Part shown: piece after piece, positions 55,731-64,000 of the stretch
Numbering within the stretch: the first letter of the stretch is position 1
How the letters are laid out: the number at the start of each line of letters is the position of its first letter
Origin: Candidatus Thiodiazotropha sp. (ex Monitilora ramsayi)
GTDB taxonomy: Bacteria > Pseudomonadota > Gammaproteobacteria > Chromatiales > Chromatiaceae
Direction of reading: 5' to 3'
DNA: 64,000 nucleotides
Assembly (NCBI GenBank): GCA_025655595.1
Contig: JAHXIO010000001.1
Location: 124,001-188,000 of the forward strand
The notes under the pieces: model-generated
What the model was told of the DNA's origin: nothing
Databases searched by the model: none
What the model saw: only the letters and a program-made list of their open reading frames with translations
Made by a program: the position numbers and the translations under genes

Positions 55731-56258
55731 TCAGTGCCTGGATGCGCGCTGGAATTCGGTGCCCTTACAGCCTGAGCAGGGAGGGATGTGCCCGGTTTTT
55801 TTGAAATGCATCTCCTTGCTGCAGCTGTTGCAGACGAGTGTGCCGGGTCCCGTTACCTCCCCGGTGTGATAGAGAGATGCCCGAGAGGCCCGCTGGGCAA
55901 GCTTTGCCAGCTCCAGTTTTGTCTGGTCGGCCACACCGGTGAACATTTCCAGCATACGATTCTCGATCAGCTCCACATCGAACCGCCACCAGGCCGACAT
56001 CTGTTCGCCGGTCTCCAGCAGGTAATCGGCGGCATCCTTCATGTCACGCTCCACATAGCCGGCGACTTTATCCGCCTCCTCGCGGCTCAGCTCGCCAAGT
56101 TCGACCATTTTCTCCCGTGCGTCGTCGAGATACTCTCTCAAACCCGGTATGGCGTTCTCCTTGGCGGAATCTATGGCCTCATGCACTTCCTGTAGAATTT
56201 TGTCGTAGGCTTCAGCCAGTTTGTCGAAAGGATATTGATCATGTTGTGATTCAGGCAT
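55731..56258 (-). CDS. Zinc-ribbon protein of the DUF1451/YbeL family
   Basis: A protein of about 175 residues. The helical N-terminal part (YPFDKLAEAYDKILQEVHEA, then REEADKVAGYVERDMKDAADYL) precedes a C-terminal zinc ribbon with two CxxC pairs (LVCNSCSKEM and PPCSGCKGTEF). GAGGAG lies 7 bp before the ATG at 56258, which decides the start; an in-frame GTG at 56273 lies within that site. The family function is unknown. It is convergent with the adenylate-kinase fusion gene. Confidence 0.88.
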   Translation of the reverse strand: MPESQHDQYPFDKLAEAYDKILQEVHEAIDSAKENAIPGLREYLDDAREKMVELGELSREEADKVAGYVERDMKDAADYLLETGEQMSAWWRFDVELIENRMLEMFTGVADQTKLELAKLAQRASRASLYHTGEVTGPGTLVCNSCSKEMHFKKTGHIPPCSGCKGTEFQRASRH

Positions 56259-56390
56259 AATTCGGCTCCTCACGGCCCGCCGCTGATTGAAATGTTCTTT
56301 ACCTCAATGATGGTCGAAATGGCGTGATTAGCAACCCGAAAACCCATGTTCGGGTTAAAGTCATCGAGCCCACGGACGATATAATTTGTT

Positions 56391-56813
56391 ATGGAACAAC
56401 GAGATTTACAGCTGTTTCGGGAGAGTCTAGGGCGCGTCACTGCCCAAGATGGATTTTTCGACAGCTTTTACGACCACTTCATGGCCCAATCCGAGGAGGT
56501 GGCCGGTTATTTCCAGCATAAGGACATGGCGCAGTTGAAACACAAGCTGCAGGATACTCTGCAGATGGTTGCCGACACTATCGAGGGCCGTCCCGGCCTG
56601 GAGCTCTATATGGAGATGCTCGGGCGCGTCCATCTGCGCCTTAAAGTGGAGCGGAAACACTTCACCATGTGGCAGACCGCCCTGATCGATACGGTGGCGG
56701 TATTCGATGATCACTACGATAAACGAGTCCAACTCGCCTGGTGTCGGGTGATCGAGTATGTCATCAACATCGTGTTCAGCACACAGGATCCCCCGCAGCG
56801 GCAGGCGTCTTAG
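56391..56813 (+). CDS. Single-domain globin
   Basis: A 140-residue globin-fold protein with haem-binding features: FFDSFYDHFMAQSEEVAGYF (helices B-C with F41 in the CD1-like position) and LGRVHLRLKVERKHF, where H81 fits the proximal histidine. It has no flavohaemoglobin reductase domain and no fused signalling domain. It could bind O2 or NO or act as a sensor component. With the bacteriohemerythrin at 47.5 kb, this gives two oxygen-binding proteins in the window. Confidence 0.85.
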   Translation: MEQRDLQLFRESLGRVTAQDGFFDSFYDHFMAQSEEVAGYFQHKDMAQLKHKLQDTLQMVADTIEGRPGLELYMEMLGRVHLRLKVERKHFTMWQTALIDTVAVFDDHYDKRVQLAWCRVIEYVINIVFSTQDPPQRQAS

Positions 56814-56963
56814 CGAAGCCAGTCTCACCCCCTGTCAGTTTCCAGTTTCTGAGGTAAAGTCGATCCTCTCACGGGCCCGTCATCCTTAGGGCCTGTTAAC
56901 ACACATCAGCGGCTGCGGTATCCTTCCCCGATTGTCGTACCAATTAACCCTTCAGGTCTGAAT

Positions 56964-59543
56964 ATGCAGAAGTACATCCCCGCCGACATCGAGTGCGAGG
57001 TCCAAGCTCATTGGGAAACGGAAAAGACTTTCCAGGTTACAGAAGATCCGGATAAGGATAAGTTCTATTGTCTTTCCATGTTTCCCTACCCCAGCGGCAA
57101 GCTGCACATGGGGCATGTGCGAAACTACACCATCGGTGACGTGATTGCCCGCTATCAACGCATGCTGGGGAAGAATGTACTGCAACCCATGGGATGGGAC
57201 GCATTCGGCCTTCCTGCGGAGAACGCCGCCCTGAAGAACCGGGTCGCCCCTGCCGGCTGGACCTATGAGAATATCGACTATATGAAGGGGCAGCTGAACC
57301 GTCTCGGATTCGCCTACGACTGGAGCCGGGAACTGGCCACCTGTCAGCCCGATTACTACAAATGGGAGCAGTGGCTCTTCACGGAGTTGTACAAAAAGGG
57401 CCTGGTCTATCGCAGGAACGCTGTGGTCAACTGGGATCCGGTGGATCAGACCGTGTTGGCCAACGAGCAGGTGATCGACGGCCGTGGCTGGCGGTCTGGC
57501 GCCCTGGTTGAGCGGCGTGAGATCCCTCAGTGGTTCATCAAGATCACCGACTATGCCGATGAGCTGCTGGAAGAGATCGACAGGCTGGAGGGTTGGTCTG
57601 ATCAGGTACGAACCATGCAGCGCAACTGGATCGGCCGTTCCTACGGCGTACAGATGAACTTCGATATCGAGGGTTCAGACGAGGCCCTGACGATCTATAC
57701 CACCCGTCCCGATACCCTGATGGGTGTGACCTATGTCGCGGTGGCCGGGGAGCACCCCTTGGCACTGAAGGCGGCGGAAGGGAGCAAGGAGATTAGCGAA
57801 TTCGTCGAAGAGTGTCGTCAGGGGGGGACCTCAGAGGCGGAACTCGAAACCATCGAAAAGAAGGGTATACCCCTCGGCATCAATGTCATACACCCGGTCA
57901 GCGGTGAGGCAGTGCCGATCTTTGCCGCCAATTTTGTGCTGATGGGGTATGGCACCGGTGCTGTCATGGCGGTGCCGGGGCATGACGAACGGGATCATGC
58001 ATTCGCCCTCAAGTATGGTGTGCCGATCAAACAGGTCATCCATCCGGTGGACGGCTCAAAAATCGACATTCAAACCGCTGCCTATGTAGAAAAGGGCGTA
58101 TTGCAGGATTCCGGACCGTTCAGCGGCCTGTCATCCGAGGTGGCGTTCGACGCCATCGCCGAGTGGTTGCTGGAGCGGGGCAAAGGAGAGAAGACGAAAA
58201 ACTACCGCCTGCGCGACTGGGGGGTCTCCCGACAGCGTTACTGGGGTACACCGATCCCCATGATCCACTGTGACGAATGCGGCATCGTGCCAGTGCCACT
58301 TGAAGATCTGCCGGTACGCTTGCCGGAGGATATCGTCTACGACGAAAACACCATCAATCCGATCAAGAACAATCCAGACTTTTCAGATTGCGATTGCCCC
58401 CAGTGCGGTGGCAAGGCCCGGCGTGAGACCGATACCTTCGATACCTTCATGGAGTCGAGCTGGTACTACGCCCGCTACACATGCCCGGATGCGGATGTCA
58501 TGCTCGATGAGCGTGCCGACCACTGGCTGCCGGTGGACCACTATGTCGGCGGTATCGAGCATGCGGTGCTGCATCTGCTCTATGCCCGCTTCTATCACAA
58601 ACTGCTGCGCGACGCCGGACTGGTGAAGAGTGACGAACCCTTCACCCGTCTGCTGACCCAGGGCATGGTGGTGGCCGATACCTACTATCGGGAACAGGCG
58701 GATGGTTCGAAACACTGGTACAACCCGGCTGAGGTCGAGGTGGAGCGGGACGAAAAAGGGCGTCCTCTCTCCGCCCGCCTGCAAGCGGATGGCGAGCCGG
58801 TGGTGATCGGCGGTATCGAAAAGATGTCGAAGTCAAAGAACAACGGTGTCGACCCACAAACACTCATCGATCGGTACGGCGCCGATACGGTGCGGCTCTA
58901 CACTATGTTCACCTCTCCGCCTGACCAGTCCCTCGAGTGGAATGACGAGGGTGTGGAGGGTTCCCATCGATTTCTAAAACGTATCTGGGCCCTTGTCGAG
59001 GCCAACAGGGAAGGGCTGACGGCCGTGGGCGAGGAATCGCCAACTCTCGATGATATCCAGAAAGGTATCCGCAGGGAGGTTCATGAATCACTCAAGAAGG
59101 CCCTCTACGACTACGATCGACAGCAGTTCAATACAGTAGTCTCTGCCTGCATGAGCATGATCAACGCCCTCTATAAACTGGGTCGGAGTGATGCCGATTT
59201 GCTAGTGCTGCACGAGGGGCTCCGTCTGGTACTCTGCCTGCTGGCTCCCATCGCCCCACACATCACACACAAACTTTGGCGTGAGTTGGGTTATGGTGAG
59301 GATATTCTCGACGCTGATTGGCCCAAGCCTGATGCAGAGGCGCTCAAGCAGGAGAGCATCCAGTATGTGGTGCAGGTCAATGGCAAGGTACGCGCCAAGA
59401 TTCAGGTGCCGGCGGACGCCGACAAGGCGGCTGTCGAGTCCATCGCTCTGGAGAATGAAAACGTGAAGCGCTTCATCGGCGATGCCACCGTACGCAAGGT
59501 CATCGTGGTACCGAACAAGTTGGTGAATATCGTTGCAAAATAG
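56964..59543 (+). CDS. leuS: Leucyl-tRNA synthetase
   Basis: An 859-residue class I synthetase charging tRNA-Leu (E. coli LeuS has 860 residues). Motifs: HIGH-type [15 protein letters not shown], the editing domain with [26 protein letters not shown], and the C-terminal [15 protein letters not shown]. The N-terminus [16 protein letters not shown] is standard. It is followed, with a 10-bp overlap, by lptE. Confidence 0.98.
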   Translation: MQKYIPADIECEVQAHWETEKTFQVTEDPDKDKFYCLSMFPYPSGKLHMGHVRNYTIGDVIARYQRMLGKNVLQPMGWDAFGLPAENAALKNRVAPAGWTYENIDYMKGQLNRLGFAYDWSRELATCQPDYYKWEQWLFTELYKKGLVYRRNAVVNWDPVDQTVLANEQVIDGRGWRSGALVERREIPQWFIKITDYADELLEEIDRLEGWSDQVRTMQRNWIGRSYGVQMNFDIEGSDEALTIYTTRPDTLMGVTYVAVAGEHPLALKAAEGSKEISEFVEECRQGGTSEAELETIEKKGIPLGINVIHPVSGEAVPIFAANFVLMGYGTGAVMAVPGHDERDHAFALKYGVPIKQVIHPVDGSKIDIQTAAYVEKGVLQDSGPFSGLSSEVAFDAIAEWLLERGKGEKTKNYRLRDWGVSRQRYWGTPIPMIHCDECGIVPVPLEDLPVRLPEDIVYDENTINPIKNNPDFSDCDCPQCGGKARRETDTFDTFMESSWYYARYTCPDADVMLDERADHWLPVDHYVGGIEHAVLHLLYARFYHKLLRDAGLVKSDEPFTRLLTQGMVVADTYYREQADGSKHWYNPAEVEVERDEKGRPLSARLQADGEPVVIGGIEKMSKSKNNGVDPQTLIDRYGADTVRLYTMFTSPPDQSLEWNDEGVEGSHRFLKRIWALVEANREGLTAVGEESPTLDDIQKGIRREVHESLKKALYDYDRQQFNTVVSACMSMINALYKLGRSDADLLVLHEGLRLVLCLLAPIAPHITHKLWRELGYGEDILDADWPKPDAEALKQESIQYVVQVNGKVRAKIQVPADADKAAVESIALENENVKRFIGDATVRKVIVVPNKLVNIVAK

Positions 59544-60066
59544 TCGCCGTTTCATACGTGTTGAGAGTGGTGCCGGCGTACTTCTGAGTCTCGGTCTGTG
59601 GCTGGCCCTGCTCTCTCTATCCGGTTGCGGCTTCCATCTCAAGGGCTATCAGCAGGCTGCATCGCCGGCACTGGACGGCCTCTATGTGCTGAATGGAGAC
59701 CAGCGGGATACATTGGCGGGTACTCTGCAGCGCAACCTCCGAATTGCCGGAGTGAATCTGGCCGCCGATGCAGAGTCTTCGCGCCATCGTCTGCAGATAA
59801 TCCAGGAGCAGGTAAAGAGCCGGGTGTTGGCTGTGGATGCCAGCGGCAAGGCGCTCGATTCCGAGTTCCGGCTGACGGCGTCTTTCAGCCTGATTCCTGC
59901 CACAGGTGAACCCCATGAGGCGCAGCATCTGGAATTGGTGCGTCAACTCAGCTATAGCGGTGACGATGAATTGGGCAGGCGTAATGAGGCATCTCTCCTG
60001 ATGGAGGATATGCGCAACGAGATGGCCAATCAAATCATTCGGCGGCTGGAAGCCCTGTTGAACTGA
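59533..60066 (+). CDS. lptE: LPS-assembly lipoprotein LptE
   Basis: A 177-residue outer-membrane lipoprotein that plugs LptD in the LPS translocon. The signal peptide ([18 protein letters not shown]) ends in the lipobox LSGC followed by GFHLKGYQQ, the family opening. It starts at a TTG overlapping the end of leuS, as no other start precedes the signal peptide; this suggests low, leuS-coupled translation. It is followed by holA after 12 bp, the order found across gammaproteobacteria. Confidence 0.93.
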   Translation: MQNSRRFIRVESGAGVLLSLGLWLALLSLSGCGFHLKGYQQAASPALDGLYVLNGDQRDTLAGTLQRNLRIAGVNLAADAESSRHRLQIIQEQVKSRVLAVDASGKALDSEFRLTASFSLIPATGEPHEAQHLELVRQLSYSGDDELGRRNEASLLMEDMRNEMANQIIRRLEALLN

Positions 60067-60078
60067 GGCTGTCAGGCG

Positions 60079-61104
60079 ATGCGTTTGCGCAATGATCAAC
60101 TGACCGGGCATCTGCAGCGTAATCTTGCCCCAATCTATCTGATTAGCGGTGATGAACCCCTGCAGATGCGGGAGGCTGCGGATGAGGTGCGCGCCACTGC
60201 ACGCCAGAAGGGCTTTAGCGAGCGGGATGTGCTCGATCCGGCAGTCGGTTTCGACTGGTCTGAGCTGAAAGTTGCGGCGGAGAGTCTCTCACTGTTTGGG
60301 GACAAGCGCCTGCTGGAGCTGAGACTGACCAGCGCCAAAATAGGCACAGAAGGGGCAAAGGCACTGACTGCCTATACTGAGCGGCCTGCAGAGGACACGG
60401 TACTGCTCATTACCCTTCCAAAGTTGGAGCGAGCCCAATCCAACAGCAAATGGTTTCAGCACCTGGATAAGGCAGGGGTAGTGGTACAGGTCTGGCCGGT
60501 GGAGGGTGCCCGTCTGCCTCCCTGGGTCGAACAACGCCTGCGTAGATCCGGGCTGGTGCCCGAGGCCGGTGTGGTCGAAATGTTGTCCGACCGGGTGGAA
60601 GGCAACCTGTTGGCGGCAAGCCAGGAGATCGAGAAGCTGCTCCTGCTGCACGGTCCCGGTGTCGTTACCGTGGAACAGCTCGCGGAATCGGTGGCCGACA
60701 GCGCCCGGTTTGATGTCTTCGGTCTGGTGGATACCCTGCTCAGAAACGAGACTGCCAAAGGGAATCGGATGCTGCAGGGGCTCAAGGCAGAAGGTGTTGC
60801 TGCCCCTGTGGTGCTTTGGGCCCTGAGCCGAGAGGTTCGCTTGCTGGCCGGGATGGCCTATGAGGTCGAAAAGGGGAGCAGCCCGGATCAGGTGATGGGC
60901 AAGCACAGAGTCTGGGAGAAGCGAAAACCCATTCTGCGAAGAGGCCTGCAGCGCTCTTCTGCCCACTGGAGAGGTCTGCTGAATATATGCGGTCAGACCG
61001 ACAGGGCCATTAAAGGCCTTTCCCCCGAAGATCCCTGGTTGTTGCTGGAGAATCTGGCTCTGGCGATGTCCGGCGTCTCGCTTTTCTCCGCGGCCTGTTC
61101 TTGA
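60079..61104 (+). CDS. holA: DNA polymerase III subunit delta
   Basis: The delta subunit of the clamp loader, 341 residues. Family features: N-terminal LAPIYLISGDEPLQMREA, the SLSLFGDKRLLELRL clamp-opening segment, LSDRVEGNLLAASQEIEKLLLL, and FGLVDTLLRNETAKGNRML. It opens the beta sliding clamp with HolB and DnaX. It lies 12 bp after lptE. A 237-bp intergenic region follows. Confidence 0.95.
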   Translation: MRLRNDQLTGHLQRNLAPIYLISGDEPLQMREAADEVRATARQKGFSERDVLDPAVGFDWSELKVAAESLSLFGDKRLLELRLTSAKIGTEGAKALTAYTERPAEDTVLLITLPKLERAQSNSKWFQHLDKAGVVVQVWPVEGARLPPWVEQRLRRSGLVPEAGVVEMLSDRVEGNLLAASQEIEKLLLLHGPGVVTVEQLAESVADSARFDVFGLVDTLLRNETAKGNRMLQGLKAEGVAAPVVLWALSREVRLLAGMAYEVEKGSSPDQVMGKHRVWEKRKPILRRGLQRSSAHWRGLLNICGQTDRAIKGLSPEDPWLLLENLALAMSGVSLFSAACS

Positions 61105-61177
61105 CCTCATTGGGAGGGTACAAGGGTTGCGCAACAGATTGATTTAGTTCCCTGGCGGGCGGGAGGAAGGTGACGAA

Positions 61178-61193
61178 TGTGATCGATTCCACA
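61178..61193. promoter_or_regulatory. CRP-like binding site upstream of the EF-hand gene
   Basis: TGTGA, six bases, CCACA: one mismatch from the consensus dyad TGTGA-N6-TCACA. It lies about 150 bp before the EF-hand ATG in a gene-free 237-bp region whose downstream half is AT-rich (61205-61270). The presence of cyaA in the window makes a CRP protein likely, but the match is from a single site. Confidence 0.4.
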
Positions 61194-61341
61194 CACCCCG
61201 GCAAGAATTATTCTCCTGGGAATTAATCTTTTATTAATTTGTGATTCCTTTCATTCTTTTTCTTCTCCATTCGTTGTCATATGTGCCACCGGAGGCCCCA
61301 ATCCTGGGGTTTACGGATCGAAAACAGTTAAGGAGAACATT

Positions 61342-61593
61342 ATGAAAAAGATGATGATAACCAAAACGGCAATGGCACTGGTTGCAGCGGGTTTTTTTAC
61401 TGTGGCGGTTGCCGGTGAAGATACCTTCATGAAGCTGGATGCCAATGAAGATGGCTATATCTCAGCCCAGGAAGCGGCTACCCATGACTCCCTGAGCCAG
61501 AGCTGGGAGGCCACCGACGCCAACCGTGACGGCCAGGTCGATGCGGCTGAATTCAGTGCCTTCGAAGCAATGGGAATGCAGGAGAAAAAATAG
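61342..61593 (+). CDS. Secreted EF-hand calcium-binding protein
   Basis: An 83-residue protein with a signal peptide (MALVAAGFFTVAVAG) and two EF-hand loops, DANEDGYISAQE and DANRDGQVDAAE, each with the expected acidic ligands and terminal Glu. The mature part is about 58 residues, so it is a minimal periplasmic EF-hand pair. An AAGGAGAA ribosome-binding site lies just upstream. Its role is unknown; it may buffer or sense calcium. It is convergent with the retropepsin-like gene, separated by a small GAACCTTT/AAAGGTTC hairpin (61618-61638). Confidence 0.9.
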   Translation: MKKMMITKTAMALVAAGFFTVAVAGEDTFMKLDANEDGYISAQEAATHDSLSQSWEATDANRDGQVDAAEFSAFEAMGMQEKK

Positions 61594-61628
61594 TCCTTTT
61601 TCCTTCCTGAAAAGGCTGAACCTTTGAT

Positions 61629-62144
61629 CTAAAGGTTCTCAATACCGGTGGCCAGCGCAGTCTGGCCGCCGGTTTTTGATTCAGCGAAGCTGCAATTGCT
61701 CAGCTGCAGCTGCGGGGGGTTTGTCGAGAAGACGAAAGGCGCCGCCCGTGTCAGTACACTCAATCCCACGATTTGCCGGGTGTTGCCGGGAAAAACAGCG
61801 ACCTCCACCTCTTCCAGCAGACAGCTGTCGCCCAAACGCACCTGTGAGACGGCATACACGGGTACCCGCATCTGATCGCCATTGGCCAGTATCCCGGTCA
61901 GGTCTCTCAGATAGAGCGGCTCCTCCGTCAGTTTCAGTGCCGCCAGTGTCTCTTCGTTGATAGTCATATAGCTGGAGCCGGTATCGACCATGAACTCGGT
62001 GGGTGCAATGGTACCGATCTGTCCCGAGATATAGAAGGTGCTGGCACCTTTCAGGTGCATCGGCACATCGACGCCGAAGTCATCGGCATTGAGATTGCTG
62101 ATAAAGGCGAGGGAAAGCAGCAGTGCGGTGGCTGTCCTGAACAT
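61629..62144 (-). CDS. Periplasmic retropepsin-like aspartic protease
   Basis: A 171-residue protein with a signal peptide (ATALLLSLAFISNLNA) and a single retroviral-type aspartyl protease domain. The catalytic motif is FMVDTGSSYMTI, with a hydrophobic-Gly block near the end (RQIVGLSVLTRAAPFVF), where standard members have LLGxxxL. One motif per chain means it would work as a dimer. Related bacterial proteins (TIGR02281 type) are periplasmic with unknown substrates. It sits inside the leuS-lptE-holA...proA-nadD run, together with the EF-hand gene. Confidence 0.82.
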   Translation of the reverse strand: MFRTATALLLSLAFISNLNADDFGVDVPMHLKGASTFYISGQIGTIAPTEFMVDTGSSYMTINEETLAALKLTEEPLYLRDLTGILANGDQMRVPVYAVSQVRLGDSCLLEEVEVAVFPGNTRQIVGLSVLTRAAPFVFSTNPPQLQLSNCSFAESKTGGQTALATGIENL

Positions 62145-62380
62145 GCGACTCGTTTTCTTGTAAAAAGGGTTTTATTTCTATACTCCATTCATCGGTCGAC
62201 AGATGTCTAACTTGAATAGGAATAGGTAGATTTAGAGTGAGATTTACCAGGGAAACCGGTTTCTCTTCCCGGCTGATGAGGCTGTTATTATGAATAGGCG
62301 ACAAATAGCGCCATTTTGCCCCGATATTTGTTACAGTTCCCGCCTGTTACCACAAGTTACTCAGAGACTGATTTGACGCC

Positions 62381-63652
62381 ATGATTGACGAGATTTCCGA
62401 TGTAAAGCGCTACATGGTGGCACTGGGTCGCCAGGCCAGACAGGCTTCGCGTGCCCTGGCCTCATCCTCCACAGCCCAAAAGAACCAGGCGCTGGAGGCG
62501 ATGGCCGATGACCTGGATGCCCAACGGGAACTGCTGATGCAGGAGAATCGGAAGGACCTGGAGGCCGGTGCGAAAAAGGGTCTTGATGCCGCGTTGCTGG
62601 ACCGTCTTGAGCTGACGCCGGCCCGCATCGACAGCATGATCGAGGGGTTGCGCCAGATCGCGGGTCTTCCGGACCCCATCGGCGAGATCTTCGACATGAA
62701 GTATCTCCCCAGCGGGATTCAGGTAGGACGTATGCGCGTACCCCTGGGTGTGGTCGGCATCATTTATGAGTCCCGGCCCAATGTCACGGCGGATGCCGCA
62801 GGACTCTGCCTCAAATCAGGCAACGCTGCAGTTCTACGGGGTGGTTCCGAGGCGTTTCACTCCAACCAGGCCATTGCCGTCAGCATTGGGCGGGGATTGG
62901 AAAAGGCTGGTCTGCCAACAGCCGCCGTACAGGTGGTCGCCACCACCGATCGCGCCGCAGTGGGAGAGATGATTGCCATGCCCGAAGCGATCGATGTGAT
63001 CATTCCCCGTGGCGGTAAAGGGCTGATCGAGCGTATCAGTCGGGATGCCAGGGTGCCGGTGATCAAGCACCTGGACGGCATCTGCCATGTCTACATCGAT
63101 GATCAGGCCGAGGTGGGCAAGGCATTCGATGTGGCCATGAACGCCAAGACCCAGCGCTACGGCACCTGCAATACCATGGAGACCTTGTTGGTTGCGGAGG
63201 AGATTGCGCAAGAGATGCTGCTGGTGTTGGCACCCCCCCTGTTTGAAAAGGGTGTGGAGATCCGGGGTTGTCCCCGGACCCGGGATATCGTCGACGGCTG
63301 CGAGGCGGCCACGGATGAGGATTGGGATACCGAATATCTGGCACCCATTCTTTCCATCAAGGTGGTTGCGGGTCTCGATGAAGCGATCGACCATATCAAT
63401 ACCCATAGCTCCCAGCACACCGATGCCATCGTCACGGAAAACTATACCCGGGCCCGCCGTTTTCTGACCGAGGTCGACTCCAGTTCGGTCATGGTGAATG
63501 CCTCCACTCGATTTGCCGACGGTTTCGAATATGGTCTCGGGGCGGAGATCGGTATCTCGACCGACAAGTTCCACGCCAGAGGACCGGTGGGGCTGGAAGG
63601 GCTGACATCGGTGAAATTCATCGTGCTGGGTGACGGACATATCCGCACCTGA
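62381..63652 (+). CDS. proA: Gamma-glutamyl phosphate reductase
   Basis: A 423-residue enzyme reducing gamma-glutamyl phosphate to glutamate semialdehyde with NADPH in proline synthesis. Motifs: [40 protein letters not shown], and the catalytic cysteine block [14 protein letters not shown]. The ending [16 protein letters not shown] is typical. It precedes nadD by 9 bp. Confidence 0.98.
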   Translation: MIDEISDVKRYMVALGRQARQASRALASSSTAQKNQALEAMADDLDAQRELLMQENRKDLEAGAKKGLDAALLDRLELTPARIDSMIEGLRQIAGLPDPIGEIFDMKYLPSGIQVGRMRVPLGVVGIIYESRPNVTADAAGLCLKSGNAAVLRGGSEAFHSNQAIAVSIGRGLEKAGLPTAAVQVVATTDRAAVGEMIAMPEAIDVIIPRGGKGLIERISRDARVPVIKHLDGICHVYIDDQAEVGKAFDVAMNAKTQRYGTCNTMETLLVAEEIAQEMLLVLAPPLFEKGVEIRGCPRTRDIVDGCEAATDEDWDTEYLAPILSIKVVAGLDEAIDHINTHSSQHTDAIVTENYTRARRFLTEVDSSSVMVNASTRFADGFEYGLGAEIGISTDKFHARGPVGLEGLTSVKFIVLGDGHIRT

Positions 63653-63661
63653 GGTCGTTCC

Positions 63662-64000
63662 ATGATCGGTATCCTGGGGGGCACCTTCGACCCGATTCAT
63701 TTTGGTCATCTGCGTACCGCTCTGGATGTGATGCAAGCCGTCGGACTGGATGAGGTCAGGTTTATTCCCTTACACGGCGCCGTCCACAGGGGTCAGCCAG
63801 AGACCCCCGCGGCACTGCGTCTGGAGATGGTCCAGGCTGCAGTCAGCGGTCAGGCGGGATTTGTCGCCGATGACAGGGAGCTGAGACGGGAAGGCGATTC
63901 CTATACCGTCGATACCCTGCTATCTCTGCAACGGGATTTGCCCAAAGAAAAATGCTGCCTCATCGTAGGCATGGATGCCTTCAATGGCTTTGCCACCTGG
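63662..64000 (+). CDS. nadD: Nicotinate-nucleotide adenylyltransferase, 3' partial
   Basis: The first 113 codons of NadD, cut by the window edge. The N-terminus MIGILGGTFDPIHFGHLRTA holds the nucleotidyltransferase motif GGTFDPIHxGH, followed by VRFIPLHGAVHRGQPETPA and DDRELRREGDSYTVDTL. The enzyme adenylates nicotinate mononucleotide in NAD synthesis. The proA-nadD order is common in gammaproteobacteria. Confidence 0.96.
   Translation, partial: MIGILGGTFDPIHFGHLRTALDVMQAVGLDEVRFIPLHGAVHRGQPETPAALRLEMVQAAVSGQAGFVADDRELRREGDSYTVDTLLSLQRDLPKEKCCLIVGMDAFNGFATW

Overview
The window looks like a chromosomal segment of a gammaproteobacterium. The evidence is gene order: hslVU beside ubiE-ubiJ-ubiB, cyaA-lptM-dapF-DUF484-xerC, polA followed by engB, ubiK-comM beside glnK-amtB, and leuS-lptE-holA with proA-nadD. 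Several genes suggest a sulfur-oxidising autotroph of the Chromatiales/Sedimenticola/Thiodiazotropha type: a DsrC-family protein, an H+-pumping pyrophosphatase with a pyrophosphate-dependent phosphofructokinase, a pyruvate:ferredoxin oxidoreductase cluster, a CysB-type regulator, and haemerythrin and globin oxygen binders. The taxonomic guess is inference; no rRNA gene is present.

Layout. 1-5.7 kb: the end of a surface-polysaccharide locus (sugar aminotransferase, GT61, two GT2 enzymes, an SDR epimerase), strikingly AT-rich up to about 4.9 kb. 5.9-13.6 kb, minus strand: ubiB, ubiJ, ubiE, a DUF971 gene, a UDP-glucose dehydrogenase placed inside the usual cluster, then hslU and hslV. 13.9-18.8 kb, plus: LolA-like protein, MMPL/RND exporter and a rhombosortase-type lipoprotein. 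18.9-21.4 kb: Cache-GGDEF cyclase overlapping a periplasmic binding protein. 21.5-27.2 kb: porG-porA-porB plus a GltD-like flavoprotein, divergent from a CysB-type regulator. 27.3-33.6 kb, minus: PAS/degenerate-GGDEF protein, cyaA, lptM, dapF, DUF484, xerC. 33.8-38.6 kb: DUF2939, an RRM protein, yheS, comM, ubiK. 38.7-41.5 kb: NtrC/sigma54-type control region and a TorF porin-glnK-amtB operon. 41.5-49.8 kb: DUF4124, a diguanylate cyclase, a DsrC-like protein, polA, a candidate small RNA, engB, bacteriohemerythrin, moaC, a phosphodiesterase and ppa. 50-53.9 kb: hppA, pfp and a small unknown. 54.3-56.8 kb: an adenylate-kinase/histone-H1-like fusion, a zinc-ribbon protein and a globin. 57-64 kb: leuS, lptE, holA, an EF-hand protein, a retropepsin-like protease, proA and the start of nadD.

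The most interesting items are: (1) an undescribed-looking small RNA at the polA-engB locus, with a CU-rich loop complementary to Shine-Dalgarno sequences; (2) an adenylate-kinase-like protein with a degenerate P-loop and a roughly 200-residue lysine-rich tail; (3) a GGDEF protein that has lost its catalytic motif but kept the c-di-GMP I-site, encoded immediately before adenylate cyclase; (4) a DsrC-family protein with CysB but a serine in place of CysA; (5) a family of paired palindromic intergenic repeats (four copies); and (6) a pyrophosphate-based energy module.

No tRNA, rRNA, CRISPR array, insertion sequence or phage gene was recognised. Base composition, promoters and RNA structures were judged by eye only.
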